A stretch of 64,000 nucleotides of DNA from Planctomycetota bacterium (GTDB taxonomy: Bacteria; Planctomycetota; Planctomycetia; Isosphaerales; Isosphaeraceae), in assembly GCA_021791715.1 (NCBI GenBank), contig JAJYWB010000015.1, positions 1 to 64,000 of the forward strand. The letters run 5' to 3'. A program made the position numbers and the translations under genes. Positions 35,208-44,080 of the stretch are shown piece after piece. Within the stretch, counting starts at the first letter, position 1; each line of letters opens with the position of its first letter. Under the pieces are notes generated by a model that was not told the DNA's origin, ran no database searches, and saw nothing but the letters and a program-made list of their open reading frames with translations.

Positions 35208-35999
35208 AACATACGCCCCTTGATCCGGCTTGCGTGCGATAACGACCCGATCGAAGCGAGCCGCGCTCGCGCGGTCGCTCGGACGACTGTCTCGTTAATC
35301 GTACCGTTTGAGCGGTCGAACGCAAGCGATATTTGCGAAATTCACGGAATGATCGTGAGGACACCGAGCCGATCGATAAGCGAGCGACGGGCGTGGAGCG
35401 AAACGGCTTGCGAGGCGTACGTTTAGGCTCGGCCGTCGGATCGACGACGGTTCTCGTCGCCGACGCCGCTTCTCGCTTGATCGAACAAACGAGAACTCGG
35501 AGAGCGTCTCGTCTCGATCTCTCGACGCTCCGAGCGCTTGCGTTGCGCCGAATCGAACCGCGCTCTCGCCCGTTACAATAACTAAGAATTAATAGATTAT
35601 TAAATAATAATTAATCATGAAGGATGGATTGAGCCGACGCCGAACAGGAGCGAACGCCGACGTTCGCTCCGGCCGATTTTTGGGCGTCGGGCTCTTCTTC
35701 GAGTTCGTCGTTTTGGATAAATCGCGGATGAATAGAAGAGTTAATTAAAATATCAACTGTTATACTTACCAATGTTGACGGCTAAGTCGGGCTCGTCGCC
35801 GACGTTCCGCGGAAACGGCTTGTAAGGCCGTCGCCTCAAAGACAATTATTAAATACATCAAAATGTTTTTATCTTAATGCGGCGATGTAAGCGGGCCTTG
35901 AATCGTACGATCGAGCCGATATCGATACCGCGGAGTTTTCGGATACACTCTTACCCGGTGATTCGACGAGCGATTCGGGAGAATCAAGGATCATTATCC
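35208..35999. other. Long divergent intergenic region
   Basis: About 790 bp with no supported protein gene. It contains a GATC-rich part (to ~35575), an AT-rich block (~35575-35625), an orphan terminator-like hairpin (35647-35681) and a second AT-rich part (35735-35875) before the M48 gene. An RNA gene could fit between the first promoter-like block and the hairpin. Confidence 0.45.
35647..35681 (+). terminator. Orphan terminator-like hairpin
   Basis: GGAGCGAACG, loop CCGA, CGTTCGCTCC: a perfect 10-bp stem, followed after GGCCGA by a T-run. No plus-strand gene ends nearby; the closest, at 33546, already has its own terminator. It could end a small RNA or act as an attenuator in the leader of the M48 gene ~320 bp downstream. 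Confidence 0.55.
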
Positions 36000-37511
36000 A
36001 TGAAAAATGTTGTCGATTCTGTGTTAACGATCGCGCCCGCGAATACGCGCGGATCGGTTTCGGCGAGTGAAGAGTCGACGATTCGACCTCGAAATCAAAC
36101 GATCAAAGCGTCGGGTCGGTTTTCGTCGTTCGCGGGAATGATTCTCCCCCTTTGTCTCGGGTTCTATCAAATCCTCGTCGTCGATGAGGCTCGGGCGAAA
36201 GACGCCGATAAAACCGCCGTTATTCGGCCGACGAACGGAAACGAAGGGGAGAAAACCGCGATCGCTCGGCCGACGATCACCGCGACTTCTATAAACGGTT
36301 CGGACGAACCCGGCTCTTTAGACGGTCGCGTAGAAGTTCCTCGTCCCTCCGAACGAGCGCTCAGCTATTACCGGTCGGGTAACGCGCTTTGGATTCTCGG
36401 ACGAATTTTGGGGGTTCTGATCCCGTGCGCGATCGCGTTCTCGGGAGTCTCGGCGAGGCTCCGGATAATCGCGACCCGGATCGGTCGATTCCCGATCGGC
36501 GAAATTATCGTGTATCTTGTTCTTTATGTTGTTATTTTATCGATTTTGGATTTGCCGCTTGATTATTACGCGGGGTACGTTCGTGAGCACTCGTACGGTT
36601 TAACGCGTCAGACTTTCGCGAAGTGGGCGAGCGATCAGTCGATCGGCGCGGCGATCACGGTCGTCGTCTTCGCGCTTTTCGGCTGGGTTCCGTTTTGGTT
36701 GATGCGAAGATCGCCGCATCGGTGGTGGCTTTACGCGGGTTTGGTCGCGATTCCGTTTTACGCCGCGACGATTCTCGTCGAACCGATCTGGATCGCGCCG
36801 TTGTTCAACACGTTTCGGCCGATGCGCGACAAGGCGCTGGAAACGAAGATCCTCGCGCTCGCGAGCGAGGCGGGAATCGAGGGGAGTCGGGTGTTCGAGG
36901 TCGAAAAAAGCGTCGACACCAATAAGGTGAACGCTTACGTGACAGGGATTGGCGCCACCAAGCGGATCGTCCTTTGGGATACGCTTCTCAAACGCCTCGA
37001 CGATCGCGAGATCCTTTTCGTCATGTCGCACGAAATGGGTCATTATGTGTTGCATCATATGTTTTACATTCTCGCCGCGATCTCTTCGGGTACTTTTGTG
37101 ATACTATTTTTGCTCGATTGTTCGTTGAAGGCGATTTATCGGAGGTGCGGCGGCGCGCTCGGTTTGCGATCTCCGCTCGACGTCGCGGCGACGCCGATCA
37201 TCGCGGCGTTGCTGACCGTGTTCAATTTATTGGGCGCGCCGATCTGGAACGTGTTTTCGAGGTCGATCGAGCACGAGGCCGATCGGTTCGCGATCGAGAT
37301 CACGCGGGATAATCACGCGGGGGCTACGGCGTTCGTCAAACTTCAGTCCGAGAATCTGGGAAACCCGCGTCCGGGGCCGCTCTACAAATTTTGGCGCTCG
37401 TCGCATCCGCCGATCGGCGAACGAATCGACTTTTGCCAAGATTACCGCCCCTGGGAAAACGGCGAACCGCTTGTTTATAAAACGTACTTTCGTGAACGAT
37501 CCGATAAATGA
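36000..37511 (+). CDS. M48 family membrane metalloprotease (Ste24/CAAX protease-like)
   Basis: A 503-residue integral membrane zinc protease. A hydrophobic N-terminal segment (MILPLCLGFYQILVV) and a ~60-residue linker precede four or more helices. The zinc site is HEMGHYVLHH, with the third ligand in EHEADRFAIE. Yeast Ste24 relatives cut prenylated or misfolded membrane proteins. The ATG at 36000 has AAGGA 8 nt upstream; the frame is open to 35877 without family similarity. The last ~118 bp of the gene are repeated directly downstream (see the duplication), so its 3' end has taken part in a recombination event. Confidence 0.88.
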   Translation: MKNVVDSVLTIAPANTRGSVSASEESTIRPRNQTIKASGRFSSFAGMILPLCLGFYQILVVDEARAKDADKTAVIRPTNGNEGEKTAIARPTITATSINGSDEPGSLDGRVEVPRPSERALSYYRSGNALWILGRILGVLIPCAIAFSGVSARLRIIATRIGRFPIGEIIVYLVLYVVILSILDLPLDYYAGYVREHSYGLTRQTFAKWASDQSIGAAITVVVFALFGWVPFWLMRRSPHRWWLYAGLVAIPFYAATILVEPIWIAPLFNTFRPMRDKALETKILALASEAGIEGSRVFEVEKSVDTNKVNAYVTGIGATKRIVLWDTLLKRLDDREILFVMSHEMGHYVLHHMFYILAAISSGTFVILFLLDCSLKAIYRRCGGALGLRSPLDVAATPIIAALLTVFNLLGAPIWNVFSRSIEHEADRFAIEITRDNHAGATAFVKLQSENLGNPRPGPLYKFWRSSHPPIGERIDFCQDYRPWENGEPLVYKTYFRERSDK

Positions 37512-37713
37512 TCGGCCGCGAGCGAGTCGATCTCGACCGAAAACGATTTTACAGGTTGCGGCGCTCGTCGGTTCCTCCGATCGGCGAACGAATCGACTTT
37601 TGCCAAGATTACCGCCCCTGGGAAAACGGCGAACCGCTTGTTTATAAAACGTACTTTCGTGAACGATCCGATAAATAATCGGCCGCGAGCGAGTCGATCT
37701 CGACCGAAAACGA
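37394..37713 (+). repeat. Direct duplication of the 3' end of the M48 gene
   Basis: The segment 37394-37547, covering the last ~39 codons of the protease, its stop and ~36 bp beyond, is repeated at 37560-37713 with an offset of 166 bp and only a few changes. The second copy keeps the reading frame of the tail (PPIGERIDFCQDYRPWENG) but has no gene in front, so it is a dead fragment. One stop reads TGA, the other TAA. Confidence 0.9.
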
Positions 37714-37862
37714 TCGCGGCGATCCGGTTCAATCGCGTAAGCGAAATTTTCGCTTTTAAGCGATCGGACGCGTGAGTCGTTCAACTCTGGGAGTCGTCGT
37801 TCCGCGCGAGTATAATCAATTCCGGTTGAGCGGAAACGGCCTTTATCGGGGGAGTTCGGTCG
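37714..37862. other. Intergenic region before the DUF5989 gene
   Basis: About 150 bp; GGGGGAG before the next ATG is a possible ribosome site. No other signal seen. Confidence 0.3.
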
Positions 37863-38216
37863 ATGTCTGAAGATCAAGCGACGTCTGAAGATAAAACGAC
37901 CGCGGCCGATGAGAATCCGTCGGAGATCGATCACGCCTCGTCCAAGTCGCATTCCTTGGCGGAGGGATCGAACCCGGTCGCTCGATCGGCACTCGGCGAT
38001 GAACCGTCCAAAACGCAATCCGCGACGCCCGGAACCCAAAGCTTTGAAGAGCTTGCGCGTAGAAGCGAGCCGAGCCTCGCCGCCGAACTCTTCGACTTTC
38101 TGGCGCACAACAAAAAATGGTGGCTCGCGCCGATTTTGATCATGCTGGCGCTGTTTGGAATTTTGATCGCGCTCTCGACGACCTCGGTCGCTCCGTTTCT
38201 TTATACGCTCTTTTAA
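37863..38216 (+). CDS. DUF5989 family small membrane protein
   Basis: A 117-residue protein. The first ~70 residues are polar and low-complexity (Ser, Thr, Glu, Asp). The rest matches DUF5989: ELFDFLAHNKKWWLAPILIM, one membrane helix, and the closing APFLYTLF. Members are single-pass proteins of unknown role, often beside SGNH, carbamoyltransferase or SxtJ-like genes of surface-polymer clusters. Here two membrane SGNH proteins lie next door on the opposite strand, convergent with it. The ATG at 37863 follows GGGGGAG. Confidence 0.85.
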   Translation: MSEDQATSEDKTTAADENPSEIDHASSKSHSLAEGSNPVARSALGDEPSKTQSATPGTQSFEELARRSEPSLAAELFDFLAHNKKWWLAPILIMLALFGILIALSTTSVAPFLYTLF

Positions 38217-38266
38217 TCGCGTAAAGATATCGACGATTCAAAAATCAACGGATCGTTGTATTTTCT

Positions 38267-40204
38267 TTATTCGTTCTCGGTTCCCGCTTTCGGCGATTTT
38301 TGTTGCAATTCGGCTGATTTTTCGCGGGCGAGTTCGACGTCGGGGACGACGACCCCCTTGGGCGTTTCTCCCAGGGCGATTCGGTTCGCGGCTTCTCGGT
38401 AACGTTTGGCTTTCTCGACGCGCTCGATCGGGGCGTAGCGAACCCCCGCGGCCGCCATATAGTATTTATGCGAGCGCATCATCAATTTTTTCCAAACCGC
38501 GGGACCGACGACGTTGCGGCGGCGTGCGATTTCATGGGCGTTGAGTTTGGGAGGTTCTCCCGAAAGAACGCCCCGATAGCGGCGAGCGAACAGCCGCGCG
38601 AGCACGGCCTCGGCGAGCGCGACCTGTCCCGAAACCGAAGGATGCACTCCGTCCATGAAGAGCCGATCGTCGAGGATCGTGTCGGGAACCAGGCATTCGA
38701 AAAGTTTTTGCGCGTCGATTAAAGGAACGTTCCGTTCGGCGGCGACTGCGCGATAAATCGCGCGAAAGGGTTCGGGGCACCGGAACGGGAATCCGTCGAG
38801 ATCGCGCGCCGCTATGTAATGGAGAGCCGCGGATTTCGCGTCTCCCGAGCGGCGTGCGAGCGAGGCGAGTCGATAATGCGCCTCGGCGAACTCGGGATGT
38901 TCGTCGAGGAGCTTACGGTAAAGCGCGGCGGCGCGATCGGGATCGGATCGCTCGAAATCGAGCGCCTCGTGGAATCGAGACGTGATCGCTTTTCTCCAAC
39001 GAGTATCGGAATAAGGGCCGATGAGGATCGATCGATTGGGTTCGAAGTCGGCGTCGTTGCCGCAAGGACTGATCAAAATCGGAATCGCCCCCGATGCGAT
39101 CGCGAAGTCGACGATCGCTTCGAGCCGGGCGCGAAAATCGGCGTGGAGCGCCGCGGTTTCGTCTTCGTCGCACGGTGGAAGATCGACAAGCTCGCGCGAC
39201 GCGAAGATCGGCGGCAACGAGTCGAGTCGATTACGATCGATCGCCTCGCGCACCAGTCGTTCAAATCGAGAGACGCGAGCGAGTCGATCAAAAATCGCCT
39301 CGAGTTCGCCCGGACGCGTCAATCCGCCGGGCCAAGCGAGCTCGGCTTTCGGGCGAACCGTCCTTTTCCACTCAAATCGGCTAATGTATTCATTATCTCC
39401 AATATAAATAATAAGCACGTCGGGTTTTGGGGCGAACGCGGCGAGTTTTTTGTGTTGGGATTCGAGAGTCGCGCCTTCTTCGGCGAGGACGACGGCGCGG
39501 ACGTTGCGATCGGGAAAATACGGTTGAAGTTCCCCGGCGACGATTCGGCCGATCGAAAACGGTTCTTCGAACGGATAACCCGCCGCGGACGATCCGCCGA
39601 CGACGACGACGCGCAGGTCGCGATCGGGAATCGCCGGAGTTCGATCGTTCGATCGACGCGAGATCGATCGAAACGCGAGCGGAGTCGGAGATCGATGCTT
39701 CCAATTCCAAAAAGCCGCCGATCCGGCCTCGACGAGCGGGACGCACGCGATCACGGCGATCGAAGACGCGAGCAATCGCATCTTGATCTTCGAATAACCT
39801 GATTGAACCCCGGCTCGAATTCGTTCGCGACGATCGCGCGAGGCCGACCGCGTAAGGCCGACCGTCGCGACCGAGGCGATCGCGATCGCGAGCGGATACG
39901 CGGCGCCGATCGTGAATAAAAAATAATCAATAATATGTTGTTTTGTAGCTTTTGGAAGTCCGTGATACCAATGGGGAGCGACGATCCGAGCGCCCTGCGC
40001 GATGATTATCAAGAAAGCGGTGTAAAACACGAATCGATATAAATGGAGAAACCGAATGATCGATCGGCGCGCGGGGATTCGGTCGCGAGACTCGGCCGCG
40101 TGATCGTCGCGCGGTTTCGGTTCGACGCGCGACAAAGGGGAATCCTGATTCTCCCGTTCCAGCGACCGATGAGGGATCGGCGATCGATCGTCTTTGGATA
40201 TCAT
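38267..40204 (-). CDS. Membrane-anchored SGNH hydrolase-like protein with TPR segment (paralogue B)
   Basis: A 645-residue protein. Three hydrophobic segments occupy the first ~170 residues (around 53-75, 92-113 and 143-163). An SGNH fold follows: VVVGGSSAAGYP (block I Ser), IYIGDNEY (block III) and FMDGVHPS (block V Asp/His). Between blocks III and V a helical TPR-like section (DRAAALYRKLLDEHPEFAEAH...) is inserted, and a charged tail follows. The role may be to add or remove acyl groups on an envelope polymer, but this is inferred. Its start overlaps the stop of a paralogue (ATGA), so both are made from one mRNA and may work together. Confidence 0.78.
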   Translation of the reverse strand: MISKDDRSPIPHRSLERENQDSPLSRVEPKPRDDHAAESRDRIPARRSIIRFLHLYRFVFYTAFLIIIAQGARIVAPHWYHGLPKATKQHIIDYFLFTIGAAYPLAIAIASVATVGLTRSASRDRRERIRAGVQSGYSKIKMRLLASSIAVIACVPLVEAGSAAFWNWKHRSPTPLAFRSISRRSNDRTPAIPDRDLRVVVVGGSSAAGYPFEEPFSIGRIVAGELQPYFPDRNVRAVVLAEEGATLESQHKKLAAFAPKPDVLIIYIGDNEYISRFEWKRTVRPKAELAWPGGLTRPGELEAIFDRLARVSRFERLVREAIDRNRLDSLPPIFASRELVDLPPCDEDETAALHADFRARLEAIVDFAIASGAIPILISPCGNDADFEPNRSILIGPYSDTRWRKAITSRFHEALDFERSDPDRAAALYRKLLDEHPEFAEAHYRLASLARRSGDAKSAALHYIAARDLDGFPFRCPEPFRAIYRAVAAERNVPLIDAQKLFECLVPDTILDDRLFMDGVHPSVSGQVALAEAVLARLFARRYRGVLSGEPPKLNAHEIARRRNVVGPAVWKKLMMRSHKYYMAAAGVRYAPIERVEKAKRYREAANRIALGETPKGVVVPDVELAREKSAELQQKSPKAGTENE

Positions 40205-41979
40205 GGATTCGGCGATCTCATCACGTTTGAAGGAACTCCGAGCCCGTGGATTCCGAGCGATTCCGGCGCGGTTCCCGCGGCGACGGCACGCGCCGCGGCG
40301 AGGAGCCGCGCCGCTTTGGCTCGACGTTCGCTCGGGTCGAAACGAATATCGGCGGTTTTTTCATAAAACAGACCCGCTCGCATCGCGACCCGAAACCACG
40401 CGTCGCGGCCGACGACGCCGAAATGCTCGGCGACCTCGCGAACATTGACCCGTTCGATCGGCGTCTTTTCAAGTCCGATCCGCTCGCGCAACGCGGGCGC
40501 GGCGAGCACGGCGTCGGCGAGCGCGACATGCCCCGCGAGAACGGGATGCTGCGCGTCAATAAAGAGCCGGTCGTCGAGAATTCCGTCGTCGGTCATCGAC
40601 TCAAAAAGTTTTTGAGAATCGATCAACGTCGCATCGTACGCTTTGGAAATGATTCGGTAAACTTGTTGAAATGTAGATATCGCGCGGAGCGGAAATCCGT
40701 CGAGATCGCGCGCCAGAATGAATCGTCGGCGAGCTTCGGCGACATCTCCCAAAGTTCTTAAAACCCGAGCCGAGCGAAACAAAACCTCCGCGCATTCACG
40801 ATGCGGGCCAAAAATGCTCGTGTAGTAATCGAGCGAATCGCGAGGCGAGGTTTTTTCCGATGTGCGGCCCCTTTGGTATTCAAGCGCGATGAAACCTATT
40901 TCTTGTTCTTCCGCGTAAGCTCGGCCGAGCACCGTGCGATTCGGCTCGAAGCCCGCGTCGTTACCGCTGGGGCTGATCAAAATCGGCGTCGCGCCGATCG
41001 ACTTGCAATACGCGACGATCGCTTCGAGCCGGCGGCGAAAATCGACGAGAATCGCCTCGGATTCGCTCGGCGAGCACGGCGGAACGTCGATCAATCGCCG
41101 TCTCGTCGCCGGGGGAGGGGGGCGATCGAGCATCATTTTGCTCTTCGTTCCGTAAATCAACCGACATAACGGCGACTTAAGCCCGATCCGGTAAGCCAGG
41201 CCCGAAAGCGCTCGCGGGTGCGAGAGCAGCTCGAGCGGCGAAAGCCCAGCGATCGGATAAACCTCGCGCGACCATTCATATCGGCTTTGATATTCGTTAT
41301 GTCCAGAATATATGATAATAATATCAGGTTTTCGTTTAAGCTGAGCGAGCTTTTGGTGCATATCGCGGAGGTTCGCGCCTCCCGTCGCGAGATCGTGCAG
41401 CCTAACCTTGATTCCGGGCGCGGATCGCTCGATCCGCCAGGCGACGATCCTGCCGAGCGAAAGCCACGCGCTGTAAGGTTCTCCCGCGGCGCTTGATTCT
41501 CCCAGCACGACGAGGTCGATTTCCTGTGGAGAAGACGGGTGATGTGAAGATACGTCTGATTTCTGTTCATTATTAAAGCGTGGAAGCTCGGGAAAACGAT
41601 TGAAACGGAACTCTAGAACACCCGCGGCGATTTCGAGAAGAAGCAAGCCGACGACGATCGAGAGCGAGACCGCGAGCCCGCGTGCGAGCCGAACGAGCCG
41701 GCGCGGGTCGATCGCGGCGCTCCTGGAATTGCGGTTTTCGCGCACGAGCCGATCGCCGAACGCGACCGACGCCGTGAGCGCCGCGACGAATACGATCGGA
41801 TAGCAAATGAGCGCCCAATCGAGCGAGAACGCCGCGGCGTGAAGCCTCGAATCGAGCGACAGCGACGATATCGAGCGTGAGGCGAGCGCGATCGGTCCAA
41901 GAACGACGGTTATGAGAACGACGACTCGCACGATCGTTCGTGTTATTCTGAGCTTCGGACTCGACGCGGGATCGTTCAT
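40201..41979 (-). CDS. Membrane-anchored SGNH hydrolase-like protein (paralogue A)
   Basis: A 592-residue paralogue of the downstream gene with the same plan: three N-terminal membrane segments, block I VVLGESSAAGEP, block III IIYSGHNEYQSRYEW, and block V FIDAQHPV. The string ILISPSGNDAGFEPNR is shared with the partner (ILISPCGNDADFEPNR). The TPR-like inset before block V is shorter and less clear. Being translationally coupled, the two probably arose by tandem duplication and have since diverged over most of their length. Confidence 0.78.
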   Translation of the reverse strand: MNDPASSPKLRITRTIVRVVVLITVVLGPIALASRSISSLSLDSRLHAAAFSLDWALICYPIVFVAALTASVAFGDRLVRENRNSRSAAIDPRRLVRLARGLAVSLSIVVGLLLLEIAAGVLEFRFNRFPELPRFNNEQKSDVSSHHPSSPQEIDLVVLGESSAAGEPYSAWLSLGRIVAWRIERSAPGIKVRLHDLATGGANLRDMHQKLAQLKRKPDIIIIYSGHNEYQSRYEWSREVYPIAGLSPLELLSHPRALSGLAYRIGLKSPLCRLIYGTKSKMMLDRPPPPATRRRLIDVPPCSPSESEAILVDFRRRLEAIVAYCKSIGATPILISPSGNDAGFEPNRTVLGRAYAEEQEIGFIALEYQRGRTSEKTSPRDSLDYYTSIFGPHRECAEVLFRSARVLRTLGDVAEARRRFILARDLDGFPLRAISTFQQVYRIISKAYDATLIDSQKLFESMTDDGILDDRLFIDAQHPVLAGHVALADAVLAAPALRERIGLEKTPIERVNVREVAEHFGVVGRDAWFRVAMRAGLFYEKTADIRFDPSERRAKAARLLAAARAVAAGTAPESLGIHGLGVPSNVMRSPNP

Positions 41980-42108
41980 AACGAAGCCTCGCGATCGTTA
42001 CGATCGCCGAGATCGCGGGAATCGATCCGCAACGCGTTCCGACGGATCGATCTTCGGACCGAGAGTTTAAACGTAATAAAGATACCTGTGTTTTCAGGAT
42101 GTTTGCGT

Positions 42109-43296
42109 ATGTCGGCGATTCCACTATTTGATCGATCGCGCGAGGTCGTTTTTTCGGTCGGCGAGCTGACGGGGATGTTGAAGGGGCTGATTGAAGAGTC
42201 GTTTCCGCGGATTGGAGTCGCGGGAGAGATATCGAACGCGGCGCGGCCGAGATCGGGGCATGTGTATTTCACGCTCAAGGACGAATCGGCGCAGTTGCGT
42301 GCCGTGATGTGGCGGAGCGACGCGCAGCGGCTCGTGTTCGATTTAACCGACGGTCTCGCAGTTCGCGCTTGGGGGGGGCTCACGGTCTATCCTCAACGGG
42401 GCGATTACCAATTGATTGTACGGAAACTTGAGCCCGAGGGAATCGGCGCGCTCGAACTGGCGCTGCGGCAAACGACGGCGAGGCTCGCCGCCGAGGGGCT
42501 TTTCGACCCCGCTCGCAAGCGTCGTCCGCCGCGGTTTCCCCGAAGGATCGTTATGGTGACGAGCCCCACGGGCGCGGCGATCCGCGATTTTCTTAGGGTG
42601 ATCGCACGCCGCTGGGACGCGATTGAAATTTTAATCATACCGGTACGTGTGCAAGGCGAAGGCGCCGCGAGCGAGATCGCGGCGGCGATCGCAACGGCGA
42701 ATCGGATCCGCGACGTCGACGTGATCGTGCTGGCGCGAGGCGGCGGGAGTTTGGAGGATTTGTGGGCGTTCAACGAAGAGATCACGGCTCGCGCGATATT
42801 CGCGTCGAGCGCGCCGGTCGTTTCGGCGATCGGTCATGAGATCGACGTTACGATCGCCGATCTCGTCGCCGACGTCCGCGCGCTCACACCGAGCCAGGCG
42901 GGCGAGTTGTGCGTTCCCGATCGGAGCGAGATCCTTTCTCATTTAGAACACCTGAGAATTCGTTTGGCTCGCGGCGGAGTCGCTCCGATCGAACGATGCC
43001 GATCGCGTCTCGATCAGTTGGAGGAGCGTTCAAGATCGGCGATCGCGCGGCTTCTCGATCGTAAATCGGCCGAGATCGCACGCTACGCGGCTTCGCTCGA
43101 GGCTTTAAGCCCGCTCGCGGTTTTGGCTCGCGGCTACAGCGCGACGTTCCTCGACGGCGAAACGACCCCGCTCCACGACGCCTCGCGAGCGCGAGCGGGC
43201 GACACGCTGAGAACGAGGCTCGAACGGGGGATGTTGACGAGCCGAGTCGAATCGATCGAGCTTGAAGCCGGAACGAAACCTCGGGCGACAAGTTAA
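42109..43296 (+). CDS. xseA: Exodeoxyribonuclease VII large subunit
   Basis: A 395-residue catalytic subunit. The N-terminal OB fold is visible (FPRIGVAGEISNAARPRSGH, VYFTLKDESAQLRAVMWR), then the catalytic domain with VTSPTGAAIRDF, LARGGGSLEDLWAFNEE and SAIGHEIDVTIADLVAD, a helical coiled section (about 290-350), and the final LARGYSATF. It degrades single-stranded DNA from both ends together with the small subunit. The ATG at 42109 is chosen over upstream codons in the same frame. It begins a five-gene plus-strand block. Confidence 0.95.
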   Translation: MSAIPLFDRSREVVFSVGELTGMLKGLIEESFPRIGVAGEISNAARPRSGHVYFTLKDESAQLRAVMWRSDAQRLVFDLTDGLAVRAWGGLTVYPQRGDYQLIVRKLEPEGIGALELALRQTTARLAAEGLFDPARKRRPPRFPRRIVMVTSPTGAAIRDFLRVIARRWDAIEILIIPVRVQGEGAASEIAAAIATANRIRDVDVIVLARGGGSLEDLWAFNEEITARAIFASSAPVVSAIGHEIDVTIADLVADVRALTPSQAGELCVPDRSEILSHLEHLRIRLARGGVAPIERCRSRLDQLEERSRSAIARLLDRKSAEIARYAASLEALSPLAVLARGYSATFLDGETTPLHDASRARAGDTLRTRLERGMLTSRVESIELEAGTKPRATS

Positions 43297-43346
43297 TCCA
43301 TTTTATTGGATATGTTCGTATTTTTGTAGATTTGGAGAGGAATCGG

Positions 43347-43622
43347 ATGAGTCGTACAAAGAAATCGGATGGTGAAAATAGCTTTGAGTTATCACTTGAG
43401 ACGTTGGAGAAGACGGTGCGCGAGCTCGAGAGCGGATCGCTCTCGCTCGACGACGCTCTCTCGGCTTACGAGCGTGGAGTCGGTTTATTGTCGCGATGTC
43501 GGAAACTGCTTGAAGTCGCCGAGCGGAAAGTGGCGCTTGTCGCCGGGGTGAACGAAGACGGCGAGCCCGAGCTCGCTCCGTTCGACGACACCGCGACGAT
43601 CGACCGCGACGCGTCCGCGTGA
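43347..43622 (+). CDS. xseB: Exodeoxyribonuclease VII small subunit
   Basis: A 91-residue protein with the XseB helical hairpin: FELSLETLEKTVRELESG, LSLDDALSAYERGVGLLSRC, and LEVAERKV. It wraps the coiled arms of XseA. The ATG at 43347 has GGAGAGG 6 nt upstream. It lies 50 bp after xseA; a 56-bp tandem repeat begins ~12 bp beyond its stop. Confidence 0.93.
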   Translation: MSRTKKSDGENSFELSLETLEKTVRELESGSLSLDDALSAYERGVGLLSRCRKLLEVAERKVALVAGVNEDGEPELAPFDDTATIDRDASA

Positions 43623-43633
43623 CGAGCGGGTCG

Positions 43634-43835
43634 TTTTGATCCTCGGCTTTTTCCTCGATACGATGGGCGCCGAGCGGCGCGACGATCCGATCGATCGTCG
43701 ACTTTTTTCTGGATACCGAGTGGTTCGATTGGATCGGCGTTTTGATCGCTCTTCGGCTTTTTTCTCGATACCGCGTGGTTCAATTGGATCGGCGATTTGA
43801 TCGCTCTTCGGCTTTTTTCTCGCGATTGCTTGGCG
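43634..43835. repeat. ~56-bp tandem repeat with T-tracts
   Basis: About 3.5 degenerate copies of a unit containing GATCGCTCTTCGGC, TTTTTTCTCGATACC and TGGTTCAATTGGATCGGCG. The T-tracts recur at about 43650, 43702, 43757 and 43812. The last two copies are nearly identical. Each unit's T6 tract follows a G/C-rich stretch, so the array may end transcription after xseB. No coding potential. Confidence 0.75.
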
Positions 43836-44080
43836 TCGCGAGCCGAACGGGTAAGCTTGATTTGGGAAGAACAAGGTTCTGCAAACGGTTCCGGATCGAG
43901 AAGGTATGGCCTCGCGCAGTCGTTCGGTCTGAATGCATGTGATTTTGTCGGATGGACAATCGGGTTCGCGATGTCCACAATACGAATAGTCACGGCATGG
44001 GACGATCGGCGCGGAGGGCGCTTATTCCTTTTTCCACTCCGTGCTTGCGTTCCGGGCCGGTCGACGGTTTACTTTCGCCC
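43836..44080. other. Intergenic region before the polyprenyl synthase gene
   Basis: No gene supported. The synthase frame is open from 43952, but the extra codons are unlike the family. No ribosome site stands out before the chosen ATG. Confidence 0.35.

Noticed and set aside
37560-37713. A second protease-type gene after the M48 gene
   Set aside because: It is only the duplicated 3' tail, with no start or catalytic domain.
38819-39802. 327-codon open frame on the plus strand
   Set aside because: Antisense of the SGNH paralogue B, which has clear catalytic blocks.
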